Shown one piece after another: positions 26,912 through 35,863 of a stretch of 64,000 nucleotides of DNA; within the stretch, counting starts at the first letter, position 1, and each line of letters begins with the position of its first letter. The notes under the pieces were generated by a model. The model was not told where the DNA came from. It was given only the letters and a program-made list of their open reading frames with translations, and did not search any database. A program made the translations under genes and the position numbers. Source of the stretch: Pseudomonas sp. N3-W (lineage in GTDB: Bacteria > Pseudomonadota > Gammaproteobacteria > Pseudomonadales > Pseudomonadaceae); the NCBI RefSeq assembly GCF_024970185.1, contig NZ_CP103965.1, positions 3,468,001-3,532,000 of the forward strand. The letters are read 5' to 3'.

Positions 26912-27267
26912 AAGCAGGACGCATGAGCGAAGCGCAGGTCGCGCAATTTTGCCTGGCACTGCCAGGAGCGCGCGAGGACTATAAATGGGGCGGCGTGCGG
27001 GTGTTCTCTATCGCCGGCAACAAGATGTTTGCCGTGCAGAATCTGCGCGGTGATTCGCTGGCGTTCAAGGTCGACAAGGACCTGTTTCTCGGCCATTGCG
27101 ACCGACCCGGTGTTCACCCGGCGCCCTATCTGGCCAGGGCACAATGGATCATCATGAACACGCCCTACCCATTGGGTGCCGAGGAGTTGCAAGCGTTGTT
27201 ACAACGCTCGCATCAACTGGTGGTGAGCAAGCTACCCAAGCGTACTCAGGTCGGTTTGTTGCTCTAG
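26908..27267 (+). CDS. MmcQ/YjbR family protein
   Basis: A 119-residue cytoplasmic protein of the YjbR (double-wing CyaY-like) fold: FCLALPGAREDYKWGGVRVFSIAGNKMFAV, LAFKVDKDLF, then RAQWIIMNTPYPLGAEELQALLQRSHQLVVSKLPKR. The family is proposed to bind DNA but has no settled role. It overlaps LysR at the start (ATGA), so it is co-translated. A second ATG at 26923 is possible. Its TAG stop shares the CTAG palindrome with the stop of the convergent DUF1294 gene. Confidence 0.9.
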   Translation: MKAGRMSEAQVAQFCLALPGAREDYKWGGVRVFSIAGNKMFAVQNLRGDSLAFKVDKDLFLGHCDRPGVHPAPYLARAQWIIMNTPYPLGAEELQALLQRSHQLVVSKLPKRTQVGLLL

Positions 27268-27692
27268 AACAGCGCCAACAGGTGAGCACCCAGGAACAGT
27301 TGATCGACCCAAAACACCTGATGCACTGCCACAATCAGCCAGAACACCAGTTGGAACGAGACTTTGCGAGTCTTGTGCCGAAACACCTGCTGGGCAATCA
27401 AGGCCCCCGGCCAGCCACCGGCCAACTCCAGCGCATGCAGGACGTTTTCCGGCGTGCGCCAGGCGTCTGCGCGAGCCTTGCGCTTGTCGCTCCAATACAG
27501 GAAAAACGCCAGCACGCTGACGATCCCGTAAGCCGCCAAAGGCAGCCACGACACCCCACGCAGCCACAGTGACAACGCGCCGTACAGCGGCAGCGCGCAC
27601 AGCGCAGCCAACACCAGCAACTTCGAGCGCAGGTGCTGGACTTCACTCCCTGACTTTCGTCCTGAGCGCTGCCGACTGTCGGCCTCATTCAT
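27264..27692 (-). CDS. DUF1294 small membrane protein
   Basis: A 142-residue protein with about four hydrophobic helices. The C-terminal part ([66 protein letters not shown]) is a standard DUF1294 domain. The start ATG 27692 overlaps the uppP stop by 4 nt. A longer in-frame opening reaches into the uppP gene and is not credible. Function unknown; coupling to uppP hints at an envelope role (inference). Confidence 0.92.
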   Translation of the reverse strand: MNEADSRQRSGRKSGSEVQHLRSKLLVLAALCALPLYGALSLWLRGVSWLPLAAYGIVSVLAFFLYWSDKRKARADAWRTPENVLHALELAGGWPGALIAQQVFRHKTRKVSFQLVFWLIVAVHQVFWVDQLFLGAHLLALF

Positions 27693-28519
27693 GGCTTGAC
27701 TGCCGCCCAATCCACCCAACCAAACTGCCAGGTGGCCAGAATCAGCAGGCCAAACGCGATGCGGTACCAGGCAAACGCCGCATAACTGTGAGTGGCGATG
27801 AACTTGAGCAATGCCTTGACCGCGATCATCGCAAAGATGAAGGCAGTCACAAAGCCGATGGCAAACACCGGAACGTCTGCCGGTACGAACAGATGACGGT
27901 ATTTGAACCCCGAATACACTGCCGCCGCGACCATGGTTGGCATGGCCAGAAAGAACGAGAACTCGGTCGCGGTTTTGCGCGACAACCCGAACAGCAGGCC
28001 ACCAATGATCGTCGAACCGGAACGCGAGGTTCCCGGAATCATCGCCAGGCACTGGGCGAAACCGACTTTCAGCGCGTCTTTCCAGGTGATTTCATCGACG
28101 GTTTCGGCATGCACTTCGTGTTGGCGCTTCTCGGCCCACAACATGATGACCCCGCCCACCACCAGCGCAGTTGCGACGGTAATCGGATTGAACAGATATT
28201 CGTGGATAAGATCGGAGAAAATCACCCCCAGCACCACTGCCGGCATGAAGGCGATCAACAGATTCGCGGTAAAGCGACGAGCGCCCGGCTGGGTTGGCAA
28301 ACCGGTGACCACATCGAGAATCTTGCGGCGAAACTCCCAGACCACCGCCAGAATTGCCCCCAACTGAATGATGATGTTGAAGGCGATGGCGCGCTCGCCA
28401 CCAAAGTTGAGCAAATCGGCGACTATGATCTGGTGGCCGGTACTTGAAATGGGCAAGAACTCCGTCAGCCCCTCCACAACGCCAAGAATTACTGCCTGAA
28501 AGGCGGTCCAAAAATCCAT
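27689..28519 (-). CDS. uppP: undecaprenyl-diphosphatase UppP (BacA)
   Basis: A 276-residue inner-membrane phosphatase that recycles undecaprenyl pyrophosphate to the carrier lipid for peptidoglycan and LPS synthesis. It shows the two signature motifs: [17 protein letters not shown] near the N-terminus and [35 protein letters not shown] in the middle, with 7-8 hydrophobic segments. ATG 28519 gives the usual family start [17 protein letters not shown]. High copy or expression gives bacitracin resistance in E. coli (family knowledge). Confidence 0.96.
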   Translation of the reverse strand: MDFWTAFQAVILGVVEGLTEFLPISSTGHQIIVADLLNFGGERAIAFNIIIQLGAILAVVWEFRRKILDVVTGLPTQPGARRFTANLLIAFMPAVVLGVIFSDLIHEYLFNPITVATALVVGGVIMLWAEKRQHEVHAETVDEITWKDALKVGFAQCLAMIPGTSRSGSTIIGGLLFGLSRKTATEFSFFLAMPTMVAAAVYSGFKYRHLFVPADVPVFAIGFVTAFIFAMIAVKALLKFIATHSYAAFAWYRIAFGLLILATWQFGWVDWAAVKP

Positions 28520-28867
28520 CCATCCCCCAAAAAGCGGTGCCCTCGACACCGTTCAGTCAAACCTCGAACCCTGTGGGAGCGGGCTTGAATGACCGGCCTC
28601 AAGGCCTGCCCGTTTATATTCTTTTAAATGTTCACTGACGCTCAGCCTGGCTGAACCACCGCGCACAGAATCCACACGAAACGGTAAAAATTCCGTGAAA
28701 AATCAACTTGAATTCAGGTTTTTGCGCGCGCGGCCGAAATCTTATCAGACATGCCTGATTAACGCCGCCGCGTAATTGGACTTGCGTCGCATAGGCCCGG
28801 CCGCGAAAGCATGGTTGGATGCTGGCGATCGTTTATTACAAGAAAAAGAAACCGGAGTGAAAGCGTT
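28520..28867. other. 348-bp intergenic region between divergent uppP and a chemoreceptor gene
   Basis: It contains a single incomplete REP copy (about 28570-28613, GTGGGAGCGGGC followed by a diverged half) and the 5' regions of both genes. A small dyad, ATCAG-N6-CTGAT, occurs near 28744. No gene is supported. Confidence 0.5.
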
Positions 28868-30502
28868 ATGAACAGCTTGCGCAGTGTGTCGATCAGCCGA
28901 CGCTTGTGGCTCATCTTGATTGTGGCGGTGGTGATGTTGCTGACGCTGGGCGTATTGATGCTCAAGCAGATACACGACGATCTTTATCATGCCAAGGCGC
29001 AGAAGACCCAGCATGTGGTGCAGACCGCCAGCGGCATCCTCAGCTACTACCACGACCTGGAAACTGCCGGCACCCTGACCCGCGAAGCCGCGCAGAAACA
29101 GGCGCTGACCGTGGTGCGCGGGCTGCGTTATGACCAGAGCGACTATTTCTGGATCAACGACCTGACACCGGTGATGGTCATGCACCCGGCCAACCCGAAA
29201 CTTGAAGGCCAGAACCTCTCGTCCATCCGCGATCCGGACGGTTTTGCGGTGTTCAACGAGATGGTTGCCATCGCCAAGGCCAAAGGCGCCGGCATGGTCG
29301 ACTACCGCTGGCCGAAACCTGGCGCCAGCGCGCCGGTGCAGAAAACGTCCTACGTCAAACTGTTCGAGCCTTGGGGCTGGGTCATCGGCTCAGGTGTGTA
29401 TATCGATGACATGCAGGCCGAGTTCTACGGCCAGGTCTGGGAAGCCTCGTTTATAGGCTTGGCGATTGCACTGATCATGGCGCTGCTGGTGATCATGATC
29501 GCCCGCAGCATCGTGCGCCCGTTGCAGGAAACCGTGAACGCCATGGCGAACATTGCCAGCGGTGAAAGCGACCTGACCCGCAGCCTCGATACTCACGGCC
29601 AGGACGAAGTCACGCAACTGGCACGGCACTTCAACGCCTTTACCGCCAAGTTGCGGCTGGTCGTGGGGCAGTTGCAGGTTTCGGCCAGTGCCCTCGGCCA
29701 ATCGTCCAGCGAGCTGGGCAACGATGCCGTACAAGCCCAGCAACGCAGCCAGCAGCAGTCCCAGCAAATGGAACTGGTGGCCACCGCTATCAACGAAGTG
29801 ACATACGGTGTACAGGACGTGGCCAAGAACGCCGAGCACGCCGCCAGCGAAATGCGCGACGCCGAATCCCAGGCGCAACAGGGGCAGATCAACATCGATG
29901 GCAGCTTGCAGCAGATCGACAAGCTGTCCGGCACCATTGATCAGGCGGTGGAAGTGATCCGCACCCTGGCCACCGAAAGCACCCAGATTGGCGGCGTGCT
30001 GGAGGTGATTCGCTCGATTGCCGAGCAAACCAACCTGCTGGCCCTCAACGCCGCCATTGAGGCCGCCCGTGCCGGCGAGCAAGGTCGGGGGTTTGCGGTG
30101 GTGGCCGATGAAGTACGCCTGCTGGCCCAGCGCACCCAGAAGTCCACGGCAGAGATCCAGTCGATGATCGAACGCCTGCAAAACCACTCCGAAGCCGCCG
30201 TGAAAGTGATCGGCGACAGCAGCAAGGCGTCGCAACTGACCATTGAACAGGCTGGCCTGGCGGGTGCCAGCCTGAGCGCCATCGGTCAGGCCTTGCGCAA
30301 CCTGAACGGGCTGAACGCCTCGATTGCCAGCGCCACGTTGCAACAGGCGCAGGTGGTGGAGGACATCAACCAGAACGTCACTCAGGCAGCCGGCTTGTCT
30401 CACAGCACGGCGCTGGCGGCGGAGCAATCGAGCCTGGCCAGCGTTCACCTCAAGGAATTGAGCGAGCAGTTGAACGGGTTGCTCAGGCAGTTCCGGGTCT
30501 GA
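28868..30502 (+). CDS. methyl-accepting chemotaxis protein with a single Cache sensor
   Basis: A 544-residue chemoreceptor. ATG 28868 has GGAG 11 nt upstream. TM1 ([20 protein letters not shown], about 12-32), a periplasmic sCache_2 domain (about 35-185: [56 protein letters not shown]), TM2 ([17 protein letters not shown]), HAMP, then the cytoplasmic signalling hairpin with the hub [39 protein letters not shown]. sCache_2 receptors often bind small organic acids; the ligand here is unknown. It is monocistronic and ends at a REP palindrome. Confidence 0.95.
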   Translation: MNSLRSVSISRRLWLILIVAVVMLLTLGVLMLKQIHDDLYHAKAQKTQHVVQTASGILSYYHDLETAGTLTREAAQKQALTVVRGLRYDQSDYFWINDLTPVMVMHPANPKLEGQNLSSIRDPDGFAVFNEMVAIAKAKGAGMVDYRWPKPGASAPVQKTSYVKLFEPWGWVIGSGVYIDDMQAEFYGQVWEASFIGLAIALIMALLVIMIARSIVRPLQETVNAMANIASGESDLTRSLDTHGQDEVTQLARHFNAFTAKLRLVVGQLQVSASALGQSSSELGNDAVQAQQRSQQQSQQMELVATAINEVTYGVQDVAKNAEHAASEMRDAESQAQQGQINIDGSLQQIDKLSGTIDQAVEVIRTLATESTQIGGVLEVIRSIAEQTNLLALNAAIEAARAGEQGRGFAVVADEVRLLAQRTQKSTAEIQSMIERLQNHSEAAVKVIGDSSKASQLTIEQAGLAGASLSAIGQALRNLNGLNASIASATLQQAQVVEDINQNVTQAAGLSHSTALAAEQSSLASVHLKELSEQLNGLLRQFRV

Positions 30503-30516
30503 GAGCAACATAAAGA

Positions 30517-30552
30517 ACCCTGTGGGAGCGAGCCTGCTCGCTCCCACAGGGT
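30517..30552. repeat. REP palindrome, possible terminator of the chemoreceptor gene
   Basis: Back-to-back REP halves form a perfect palindrome around CCTG (ACCCTGTGGGAGCGAG / CTCGCTCCCACAGGGT), 15 nt after the stop codon. Confidence 0.85.
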
Positions 30553-30641
30553 TTGGTGTTTGACTCACAGGTTTTGCGCAAGCCCCTTCGCAGCAATCTG
30601 AGTACAATCCGCTCCCTCTTTCGACTTTCAAAGGAACCACC

Positions 30642-31205
30642 ATGTCCGGGCTTGAACTGTTTGCTGCCGCCCTCGGTGTGATTGCGGTCTGGCTGACGGT
30701 CAAACAGAACCCCTGGTGCTGGCCTATCGGGCTGGTCATGGTGCTGCTCTATAGCTGGATTTTTTATGGCGTGAAGTTGTATTCGGACATGTTGCTGCAG
30801 GTGATCTACGCTGCGCTGCAAGTCTACGGCTGGTGGCAATGGACCCGTGCCGGCGCCGCCCGTGAAGGTCGCCAGGTGTCCTCGCTCAATACCCGTTCGA
30901 TCGTCGAAGGCCTGGCCATCGGCGCTGTCGGCAGCGTGCTGCTGGGCGCCGCAATGGCCCACTGGACCGACGCCGCACAACCCTGGCTGGATGCCGCCCT
31001 GACCGGTTTCAGCCTGGTGGCGCAATGGTGGATGGCGCAAAAGCGCGTGCAGTGCTGGCCATTGTGGATTGCTTTGGATGTGATTTTCGTCGGGCTGTTC
31101 GTCTACAAAGACCTGTACCTGACAGCCGCCCTGTACGGGCTGTTCACCCTGCTGGCCGTGCAGGGCTTTCGTGAATGGCGCGCCGATCCGGCCTTGCGCA
31201 CATGA
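30642..31205 (+). CDS. pnuC: PnuC nicotinamide riboside/mononucleotide transporter
   Basis: A 187-residue membrane protein with seven predicted helices. WLTVKQNPWCWPIGLVMVLLYSWIFYGVKLYSDMLLQVIYAALQVYGWWQW and MAQKRVQCWPLWIALDVIFVGLFVYKDLYLTAALYGLF match the PnuC family, a SWEET-like facilitator for nicotinamide riboside. ATG 30642 has AAAGGA upstream. A TACAAT -10-like box lies at 30603-30608 without a clear -35. The gene overlaps the kinase gene by 4 nt, so transport and trapping by phosphorylation are coupled. Confidence 0.95.
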   Translation: MSGLELFAAALGVIAVWLTVKQNPWCWPIGLVMVLLYSWIFYGVKLYSDMLLQVIYAALQVYGWWQWTRAGAAREGRQVSSLNTRSIVEGLAIGAVGSVLLGAAMAHWTDAAQPWLDAALTGFSLVAQWWMAQKRVQCWPLWIALDVIFVGLFVYKDLYLTAALYGLFTLLAVQGFREWRADPALRT

Positions 31206-31726
31206 AAGTTCTGGTACTGACCGGCCCCGAATCCAGCGGCAAGAGCTGGTTGGCCGCGGCCTTGAAAGAGCGTTTCGGCGGCGAACTGGTGGATGAGTAC
31301 GTGCGCGGATTCATCGAGCGCAATCCCCGGGACACCTGCCTGGCGGACATTCCCGAAATCGCCCGTGGGCAACTGCAATGGGAGGACGAAGCGCGGACGC
31401 GACAGCCACGGCTGTTGATCCTCGACACTCATTTGCTGAGCAATATTCTGTGGAGTCAGACCCTGTTCGGCGATTGCCCGCCCTGGATTGAGCAGGCCCT
31501 GCTGAGCCGCCACTACGACTTGCACTTGCTGCTTTCCCCCGAGCAGGTGGACTGGACAGATGATGGCCAACGCTGCCAGCCGGATCTTGATGAGCGCCGG
31601 GCATTTTTCAATGCAACCCAGGCCTGGCTTGAACAGCACCGACAACCGTTTCAAGTGCTGCAAGGGGATTGGGCCGCACGCCGAGAGCAGGCACTGGAAG
31701 CGGTGACGCAACTGCTCACGTCCTGA
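31202..31726 (+). CDS. NadR-type nicotinamide riboside kinase (AAA_28)
   Basis: A 174-residue P-loop kinase equivalent to the C-terminal domain of NadR, without the HTH and adenylyltransferase domains. VLVLTGPESSGKSWLAAAL is the Walker A motif; VDEYVRGF and LLILDTHLLSNILW are family motifs, and PEQVDWTDDGQR is the lid. It phosphorylates nicotinamide riboside entering through PnuC to NMN (inference from pairing and family). Its ATG overlaps the pnuC stop (ATGA). Confidence 0.93.
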   Translation: MKVLVLTGPESSGKSWLAAALKERFGGELVDEYVRGFIERNPRDTCLADIPEIARGQLQWEDEARTRQPRLLILDTHLLSNILWSQTLFGDCPPWIEQALLSRHYDLHLLLSPEQVDWTDDGQRCQPDLDERRAFFNATQAWLEQHRQPFQVLQGDWAARREQALEAVTQLLTS

Positions 31727-31743
31727 CAAGCGCCGCATGACGC

Positions 31744-31836
31744 TGTAGGAGCTGCCGCAGGCTGCGATATTTTGATCTTGTGTAGAAATCCCAAAAACGT
31801 AACATCAAAAAATCGCAGCCTGCGGCAGCCCCTACG
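31744..31836. repeat. long inverted repeat of the GCAGCCTGCGG family
   Basis: Arms GTAGGAGCTGCCGCAGGCTG and its near-complement CAGCCTGCGGCAGCCCCTAC flank about 50 AT-rich nt after the kinase gene. It is the same family as 10848-10916. Confidence 0.8.
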
Positions 31837-31923
31837 CGAAATAGTCGATATTCAGGCCTCCTGCGCCTGGGATTCGGGGCAAAGTGTCCAATCCTGTTAC
31901 ACCCGCCTCCCACGAGACATGCC

Positions 31924-32058
31924 GTTTCAAGGCCCTTGGCCGTTCCCTTACACGGGTTGTTAAGGGAATGAAACACATCGCCGCAAACCCTTGATCCAGA
32001 GCTTTGCAACCACTCAGGCCCATTGATGGCCAGGGTGACTGTTTCAGTCGTGAAACAG
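31924..32058 (+). promoter_or_regulatory. repeated GTTTCA/TGAAAC operators upstream of the fap operon
   Basis: A perfect palindrome, CTGTTTCA-N4-TGAAACAG, lies at 32039-32058. The same half-sites occur again at 31924-31929 (GTTTCA) and 31969-31974 (TGAAAC), enclosing a separate dyad TTCCCTTA-N10-TAAGGGAA (31943-31968). The palindrome is centred about 100 bp before the predicted sigma-54 start point, the normal distance for an enhancer-binding-protein site. Confidence 0.6.
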
Positions 32059-32119
32059 ATTAATGTTCAACCTCCCCACCATTTTTTCCAACCTGTTGAA
32101 TTAACACGACAATTCAAAA

Positions 32120-32137
32120 CAGGCACGCCTCCTGCTC
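32120..32137 (+). promoter_or_regulatory. sigma-54 (-24/-12) promoter of fapA
   Basis: AGGCACG-N4-CTGCT, with the invariant GG (32122-32123) and GC (32134-32135) exactly 10 nt apart. It differs from the consensus TGGCACG-N4-TTGC only at the first base of each element. The predicted start point is near 32147, about 44 nt before the fapA start codon. Confidence 0.72.
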
Positions 32138-32190
32138 TCTCCTTCACAACGCTGACAGAAGCCAGCCCACAAGAAGAAGGAATTGCTGCC

Positions 32191-32655
32191 GTGGGAACTT
32201 TCAATAGAAGTTTGACGAATGTACTGCTGATCGGGTGTGCCGTCAGCGCCCTGACCAGTCTGCCCGTCATGGCCGATGGCAATGGTGTGATTGTTCTTGA
32301 ACGTCAGGTTCAGCCTATCCCGATCGGGCGTAACGGTGGCAAAGACCCCTACCCGACCGCCGTCAGTGCCAACCCTTCAGCAAATGTAGTCCAGGCGACC
32401 CGCAATGGGGAACTCAGCGACAGTGATTTTGCGGGTGTCGCCAGCGGTTCCTCAATCAGCAACATGATCAACTTCAACGGTGCAGGTCCACAGGGCCTGA
32501 ACGTTGTAAGCGGTTCCAACGGCATACCCGGTGTGGGCGGAGGCAGCGGTGCCACGGCCGGTGCCGGTGCCGGGGCGTCAATCTCCGGAACCATCAACCG
32601 CTCCCTCAGCACCGGTCTCGCCCCGCTGACCAACCTGGGAGGGGCAATGAAATGA
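32191..32655 (+). CDS. fapA: FapA, functional amyloid secretion/assembly protein
   Basis: A 154-residue precursor; GTG 32191 with AGGA 9 nt upstream gives a proper signal peptide (cleaved after VMA). The longer in-frame opening upstream lacks one. The mature part is Gly/Ser/Asn-rich and low-complexity, with a Pro/Gly-rich patch (GIPGVGGGSGATAGAGAGAS) near the end. It is first in a six-gene fapABCDEF operon, and its ATGA overlap with fapB is clear. In Pseudomonas FapA influences the order and composition of Fap fibrils and probably acts in the periplasm as a chaperone. Confidence 0.9.
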   Translation: MGTFNRSLTNVLLIGCAVSALTSLPVMADGNGVIVLERQVQPIPIGRNGGKDPYPTAVSANPSANVVQATRNGELSDSDFAGVASGSSISNMINFNGAGPQGLNVVSGSNGIPGVGGGSGATAGAGAGASISGTINRSLSTGLAPLTNLGGAMK

Positions 32656-33230
32656 AACGCTCCCTGATCTTCATCGCCCTGCTGGCCAGTACCGGCGCCA
32701 TGGCCGATTCCACTGTGCCAGTGACGGATAACGCCAGCATTCGGAATTCCGGCGCCCAGTACAGCGGCAACATCGGTGTCAACCAGGCAGCCGGCGATCA
32801 ATCACAGCAAACCAACGCTCGGGTCATCGCCATTGGCAAGAACGCCTCGGCGAGCACCCGCGTGAATCAGAACATCAATACGCCCGCCAATTCGCGGATG
32901 AACGCAACCGCCAGCATCAGTGGCAACGCTTTCAGCAATGGCAGCGGCGTACTGGGCGTCAACCAGTCGGCCGGCGCCAACAACCAGATGGCCAACGTGA
33001 TGCGCATCAGCGTCAGCACCGGCCCGCAAAGTATCGACGACAGCGTCCTTTCCCAACAGAACGTGACGCCGTCAACCAGCTCAGGAGCAACTGACGCTTC
33101 TAACGGCAGCCGCCAGGTCACGACCAGTGACCAGGCCTTCACCGGCAGCCGCGGAGTGATTCAGGTGAACCAGAGTGCCGGGGTGGGAAACCAGATAGCT
33201 AACACCCTGAGCATCCGGGTCGCGAACTGA
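32652..33230 (+). CDS. fapB: FapB, minor amyloid subunit / nucleator
   Basis: A 192-residue precursor with signal peptide (after AMA). Three imperfect amyloid repeats are visible: YSGNIGVNQAAGDQSQQTN (about 36-55), GVLGVNQSAGANNQMANVMRI (about 98-118) and GVIQVNQSAGVGNQIANTLSI (about 169-189), separated by Ser/Thr/Asn-rich linkers. The repeat core GVNQSAG-x-NNQ-AN parallels that of FapC. FapB is a minor fibril component that probably seeds polymerisation at the outer surface. Confidence 0.95.
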   Translation: MKRSLIFIALLASTGAMADSTVPVTDNASIRNSGAQYSGNIGVNQAAGDQSQQTNARVIAIGKNASASTRVNQNINTPANSRMNATASISGNAFSNGSGVLGVNQSAGANNQMANVMRISVSTGPQSIDDSVLSQQNVTPSTSSGATDASNGSRQVTTSDQAFTGSRGVIQVNQSAGVGNQIANTLSIRVAN

Positions 33231-33291
33231 CCCAATTGCAGTGCAGTAGACGTACCAACACTTAACCAACTAATGAGCACGGAGAAATACC

Positions 33292-34251
33292 ATGAAACCT
33301 ACAATGGCTCTTAAACCACTGGTTTTCGCTCTGGCAGCAGTGATGGCAATGGCAGCACAAGCAGGTGGCGGCGGTAATCAGGGCGGCGACCACGGTCACA
33401 ACCCTCCACCTCCACCACAAATCATCGCAGGCGCCAGTGCCGCTGCGGTTGACTCACAGGATAGCGACAGCAATGTCGTGAATAACCAGGCTACCCAAAA
33501 CACCACGATGATGGGCAGTTCGCTGAACGGTTCTAGCGGCAACATGGGCGCCAACGTTGCAGCCGGTGATGGTAACCAACAAGACAACGCCGCCGCGATT
33601 GCCTCGGACGAAGCCTTTATCTTCGGCTCGAGCAACGGTGCAAGTTCCTTGTCTACCGTGTCCCAGGTCAACAACAACAACTATGTGAATAACAACTCGA
33701 CGGTTAACAGCTCCTCGATCAACACCTCAGGTAACGGCAGCTCCGGCAACATCGGCCTGAACTCGACCTCCGGCGACTTCAACCAACAGAAAAACAACAT
33801 GGCAATTTCCTCGGGCACCAATGGCCAGTCTCAGGCCATCTCGGCATCCACCCAGTCCTCTACTGGCCTGGTGGTGGAAAACCAAGGCGTTCAGACCTTC
33901 AAGAAAGACACCCTCACCGGTACTTTCGAAGGTGCGGGTAGCTTTGTGGCAACAGGCATCGCCAAAACCAAAACCGACAGCGATCATGGCAGCCACGGCG
34001 GTTATGGCAATAACAACCGTGGTGGCAGCGGCGACAGCACCTCCGGCTTCGTTGCAGTGGGCGCTTTCGACTTGGGTGGCGTGACGACCCAACAAGTGTT
34101 GACCCCAACTGGCTGGACAGCGCCTGTAACCAACAGTGCCTACATCTACAACTCGCTAAACGGCTCCTCTGGCAACATGGGCGCCAACTCCTCGGCGGGT
34201 GTCGGCAACCAACAAGCCAACAGCCTGTCGATCTCGTCGGTCAGCCACTGA
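33292..34251 (+). CDS. fapC: FapC, major functional amyloid subunit
   Basis: A 319-residue precursor; ATG 33292 with GGAG upstream; signal peptide ends AAQA. Three strong repeats share NGSSGN-[MI]-G-x-N-x3-G-x-x-NQQ (about residues 79-105, 147-173, 291-317), separated by Asn/Ser-rich linkers of about 40 and 115 residues. The second linker carries a Gly/His/Asn-rich stretch (SDHGSHGGYGNNNRGGSGD). There is no cysteine in the protein. FapC forms the bulk of extracellular Fap fibrils that stiffen biofilms. A hairpin terminator follows directly. Confidence 0.96.
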   Translation: MKPTMALKPLVFALAAVMAMAAQAGGGGNQGGDHGHNPPPPPQIIAGASAAAVDSQDSDSNVVNNQATQNTTMMGSSLNGSSGNMGANVAAGDGNQQDNAAAIASDEAFIFGSSNGASSLSTVSQVNNNNYVNNNSTVNSSSINTSGNGSSGNIGLNSTSGDFNQQKNNMAISSGTNGQSQAISASTQSSTGLVVENQGVQTFKKDTLTGTFEGAGSFVATGIAKTKTDSDHGSHGGYGNNNRGGSGDSTSGFVAVGAFDLGGVTTQQVLTPTGWTAPVTNSAYIYNSLNGSSGNMGANSSAGVGNQQANSLSISSVSH

Positions 34252-34265
34252 TCACGACCGTCTAC

Positions 34266-34290
34266 AAAGCCCCGGCAACGGGGCTTTTCC
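34266..34290 (+). terminator. intra-operon terminator between fapC and fapD
   Basis: A stable stem AAAGCCCCG..CGGGGCTTTT, 15 nt after the fapC stop, with a short T run. Because fapD-F have no obvious separate promoter, it probably lets only part of transcription through, giving more FapC than export machinery. Confidence 0.8.
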
Positions 34291-34316
34291 ACACTCCGGA
34301 AATAGGCGTATCGATC

Positions 34317-34997
34317 ATGCGTATGGCCGCCCTCACCGTCCTGCTGTGTCTGTGTGGTGTCTCACAAGCTGCCCAGATGCCGGTCGCCGCGCTTCCTGGC
34401 GGCATGCTGGTCTACAAGCATGTGCAGAGCATTCGTGAGCGCAAGTTCAGCGACATTGTCGAGCAAAAAACCGATTTCAGTTGCGGCGCCGCCGCACTGG
34501 CGACTGTGTTACGCCAAGCCTATTGGCTCGACGTTGATGAGGACCACATCATCAAAGGCATGCTGGTCAACGCAGACCAGAACCTGGTTCGTACCCAGGG
34601 TTTCTCCATGCTGGACATGAAGCACTATGTGGAAAGCATCGGCATGCGCGCCAGGGGTTACAAGATCCCGCCTGAAAAGCTGGGTTCCGTGTCGATTCCG
34701 GTCGTGGTCCTGATGGACATTCGGGGCTACAAGCACTTCGTGGTGTTGCAGCGGGCAGACAAGGATTGGGTCTACATCGGCGACCCGGTACTTGGCCATA
34801 AACGCTATGCCCACGATGATTTTGTCAAAGGCTGGAACGGCATCGTTTTCGCCATCGTCGGCCCTGGTTACGACAAAGCCAATGTTTTGCTTGATCCTCC
34901 GGCACCCCTGACGGCCAAGAACAAACTCGATGAGTTCAGTCCGGTCAGAGATGCGGAACTGATGGATTTCGGTTTTATTCAGAGCGACTTCTTTTAG
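34317..34997 (+). CDS. fapD: FapD, C39-family cysteine peptidase of the amyloid system
   Basis: A 226-residue protein with an N-terminal signal peptide (cleaved near SQA). The C39 domain shows VEQKTDFSCGAAALATVLR with catalytic Cys56, then IRGYKHFVVLQ with His140 and VYIGDPVLG with Asp156. Unlike ABC-fused C39 domains it is stand-alone and exported. It is proposed to process Fap proteins in the periplasm. ATG 34317 is used; ATG 34323 is possible. Confidence 0.94.
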   Translation: MRMAALTVLLCLCGVSQAAQMPVAALPGGMLVYKHVQSIRERKFSDIVEQKTDFSCGAAALATVLRQAYWLDVDEDHIIKGMLVNADQNLVRTQGFSMLDMKHYVESIGMRARGYKIPPEKLGSVSIPVVVLMDIRGYKHFVVLQRADKDWVYIGDPVLGHKRYAHDDFVKGWNGIVFAIVGPGYDKANVLLDPPAPLTAKNKLDEFSPVRDAELMDFGFIQSDFF

Positions 34998-35042
34998 CGC
35001 CTAATAATGAAAAAAAGGGGCTGGATGCCCCGGGAGCATCAG

Positions 35043-35780
35043 ATGAAAACCTCATACTGGCTGGCCGCCGCCTGCCTGGTGGCAAGCGCGTCAAGCTTTG
35101 CCAATGAAGGATTCAAACCCATCGCTGTGAGCGACCAGGAGCTCGGTGAGCTACGCGGTCGTTTCGTCATGCCGGGGCGTATCATCAGCTTCGGCATCGT
35201 CATGAGCAGCACCTGGCGCAACGCCAGTGGCGACCTGATCGGGGCTGCCACCTCGATGCAGATCCAGTCTTCAACCGTCCAACCCCAATTCTATGTGTCC
35301 ACCATCAAGCAGACAGGTAGCGGCAATACGCCGACACAAGGCACCGGCACCGTGACCGGTGGCGCCGGCCTCAGCACCACCCAGGGCGTCACCCAGAGCG
35401 TACGCGCTGCGGGCGACAGCAACACGGCCAATAACAATGTCGGGATCAATGTCACTCAATCCAGCACAGCGCCAGTATTGGCTACGCCCCAGGGCCAGGT
35501 GTTGACGAGTGGTCAAACCATCAGCAGCAGCAATGCCGCCGGCAGTGTCGCCGTATCCGCCATCAGTGGCGGCGTACAACTGGCCATTCAGGCCAGCAAC
35601 AATCAGGGCACAGCCCTGCAACAGGTAGCGCAAAGCGGTCTACTGCAAAACACCACCTTGCTGGGCAACAGCAACCTGGTCAGCAACCAGACGTTGCTCA
35701 ATGTGGTGCTTAACAACAACATCAACCCGGCTGCCGGCGCCTCACAGACGCTCAGTCAACTCAAGGGGCTACGTAATTAA
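35043..35780 (+). CDS. fapE: FapE, minor fibril component / chaperone
   Basis: A 245-residue precursor; ATG 35043 (GGGAG upstream) gives a clean signal peptide ending SFA, so the in-frame start at 35007 is rejected. Early mature residues DQELGELRGRFVMPGRIISFGIVMSSTW are the conserved part of the family. The rest is Ser/Thr/Asn/Gln-rich with beta-prone periodicity (NLVSNQTLLNVVLNNNINPAAG). FapE is found in purified Fap fibrils and probably assists export or extension. Confidence 0.93.
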   Translation: MKTSYWLAAACLVASASSFANEGFKPIAVSDQELGELRGRFVMPGRIISFGIVMSSTWRNASGDLIGAATSMQIQSSTVQPQFYVSTIKQTGSGNTPTQGTGTVTGGAGLSTTQGVTQSVRAAGDSNTANNNVGINVTQSSTAPVLATPQGQVLTSGQTISSSNAAGSVAVSAISGGVQLAIQASNNQGTALQQVAQSGLLQNTTLLGNSNLVSNQTLLNVVLNNNINPAAGASQTLSQLKGLRN

Positions 35781-35863
35781 GGAACAGCACTAACAGACTA
35801 CGCAATTTGGAATATTGAACTACGCTGACCTTCGATCATTGGGCTTAAAGGGACGGCTTTTTC

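Noticed and set aside
27264..28052. Extension of the DUF1294 frame into uppP
   Set aside because: It overlaps an essential, well-defined gene in another frame; ATG 27692 gives the normal 4-nt overlap arrangement.
30553..30641. Riboswitch upstream of pnuC
   Set aside because: The leader is under 90 nt and I see no conserved aptamer-like folding, only a -10-like box.
32016..32031. Alternative sigma-54 element GG-N10-GC upstream of fap
   Set aside because: It matches the consensus poorly around the GG and GC, and lies upstream of the palindrome; the element at 32120-32137 is much closer to consensus and correctly placed.
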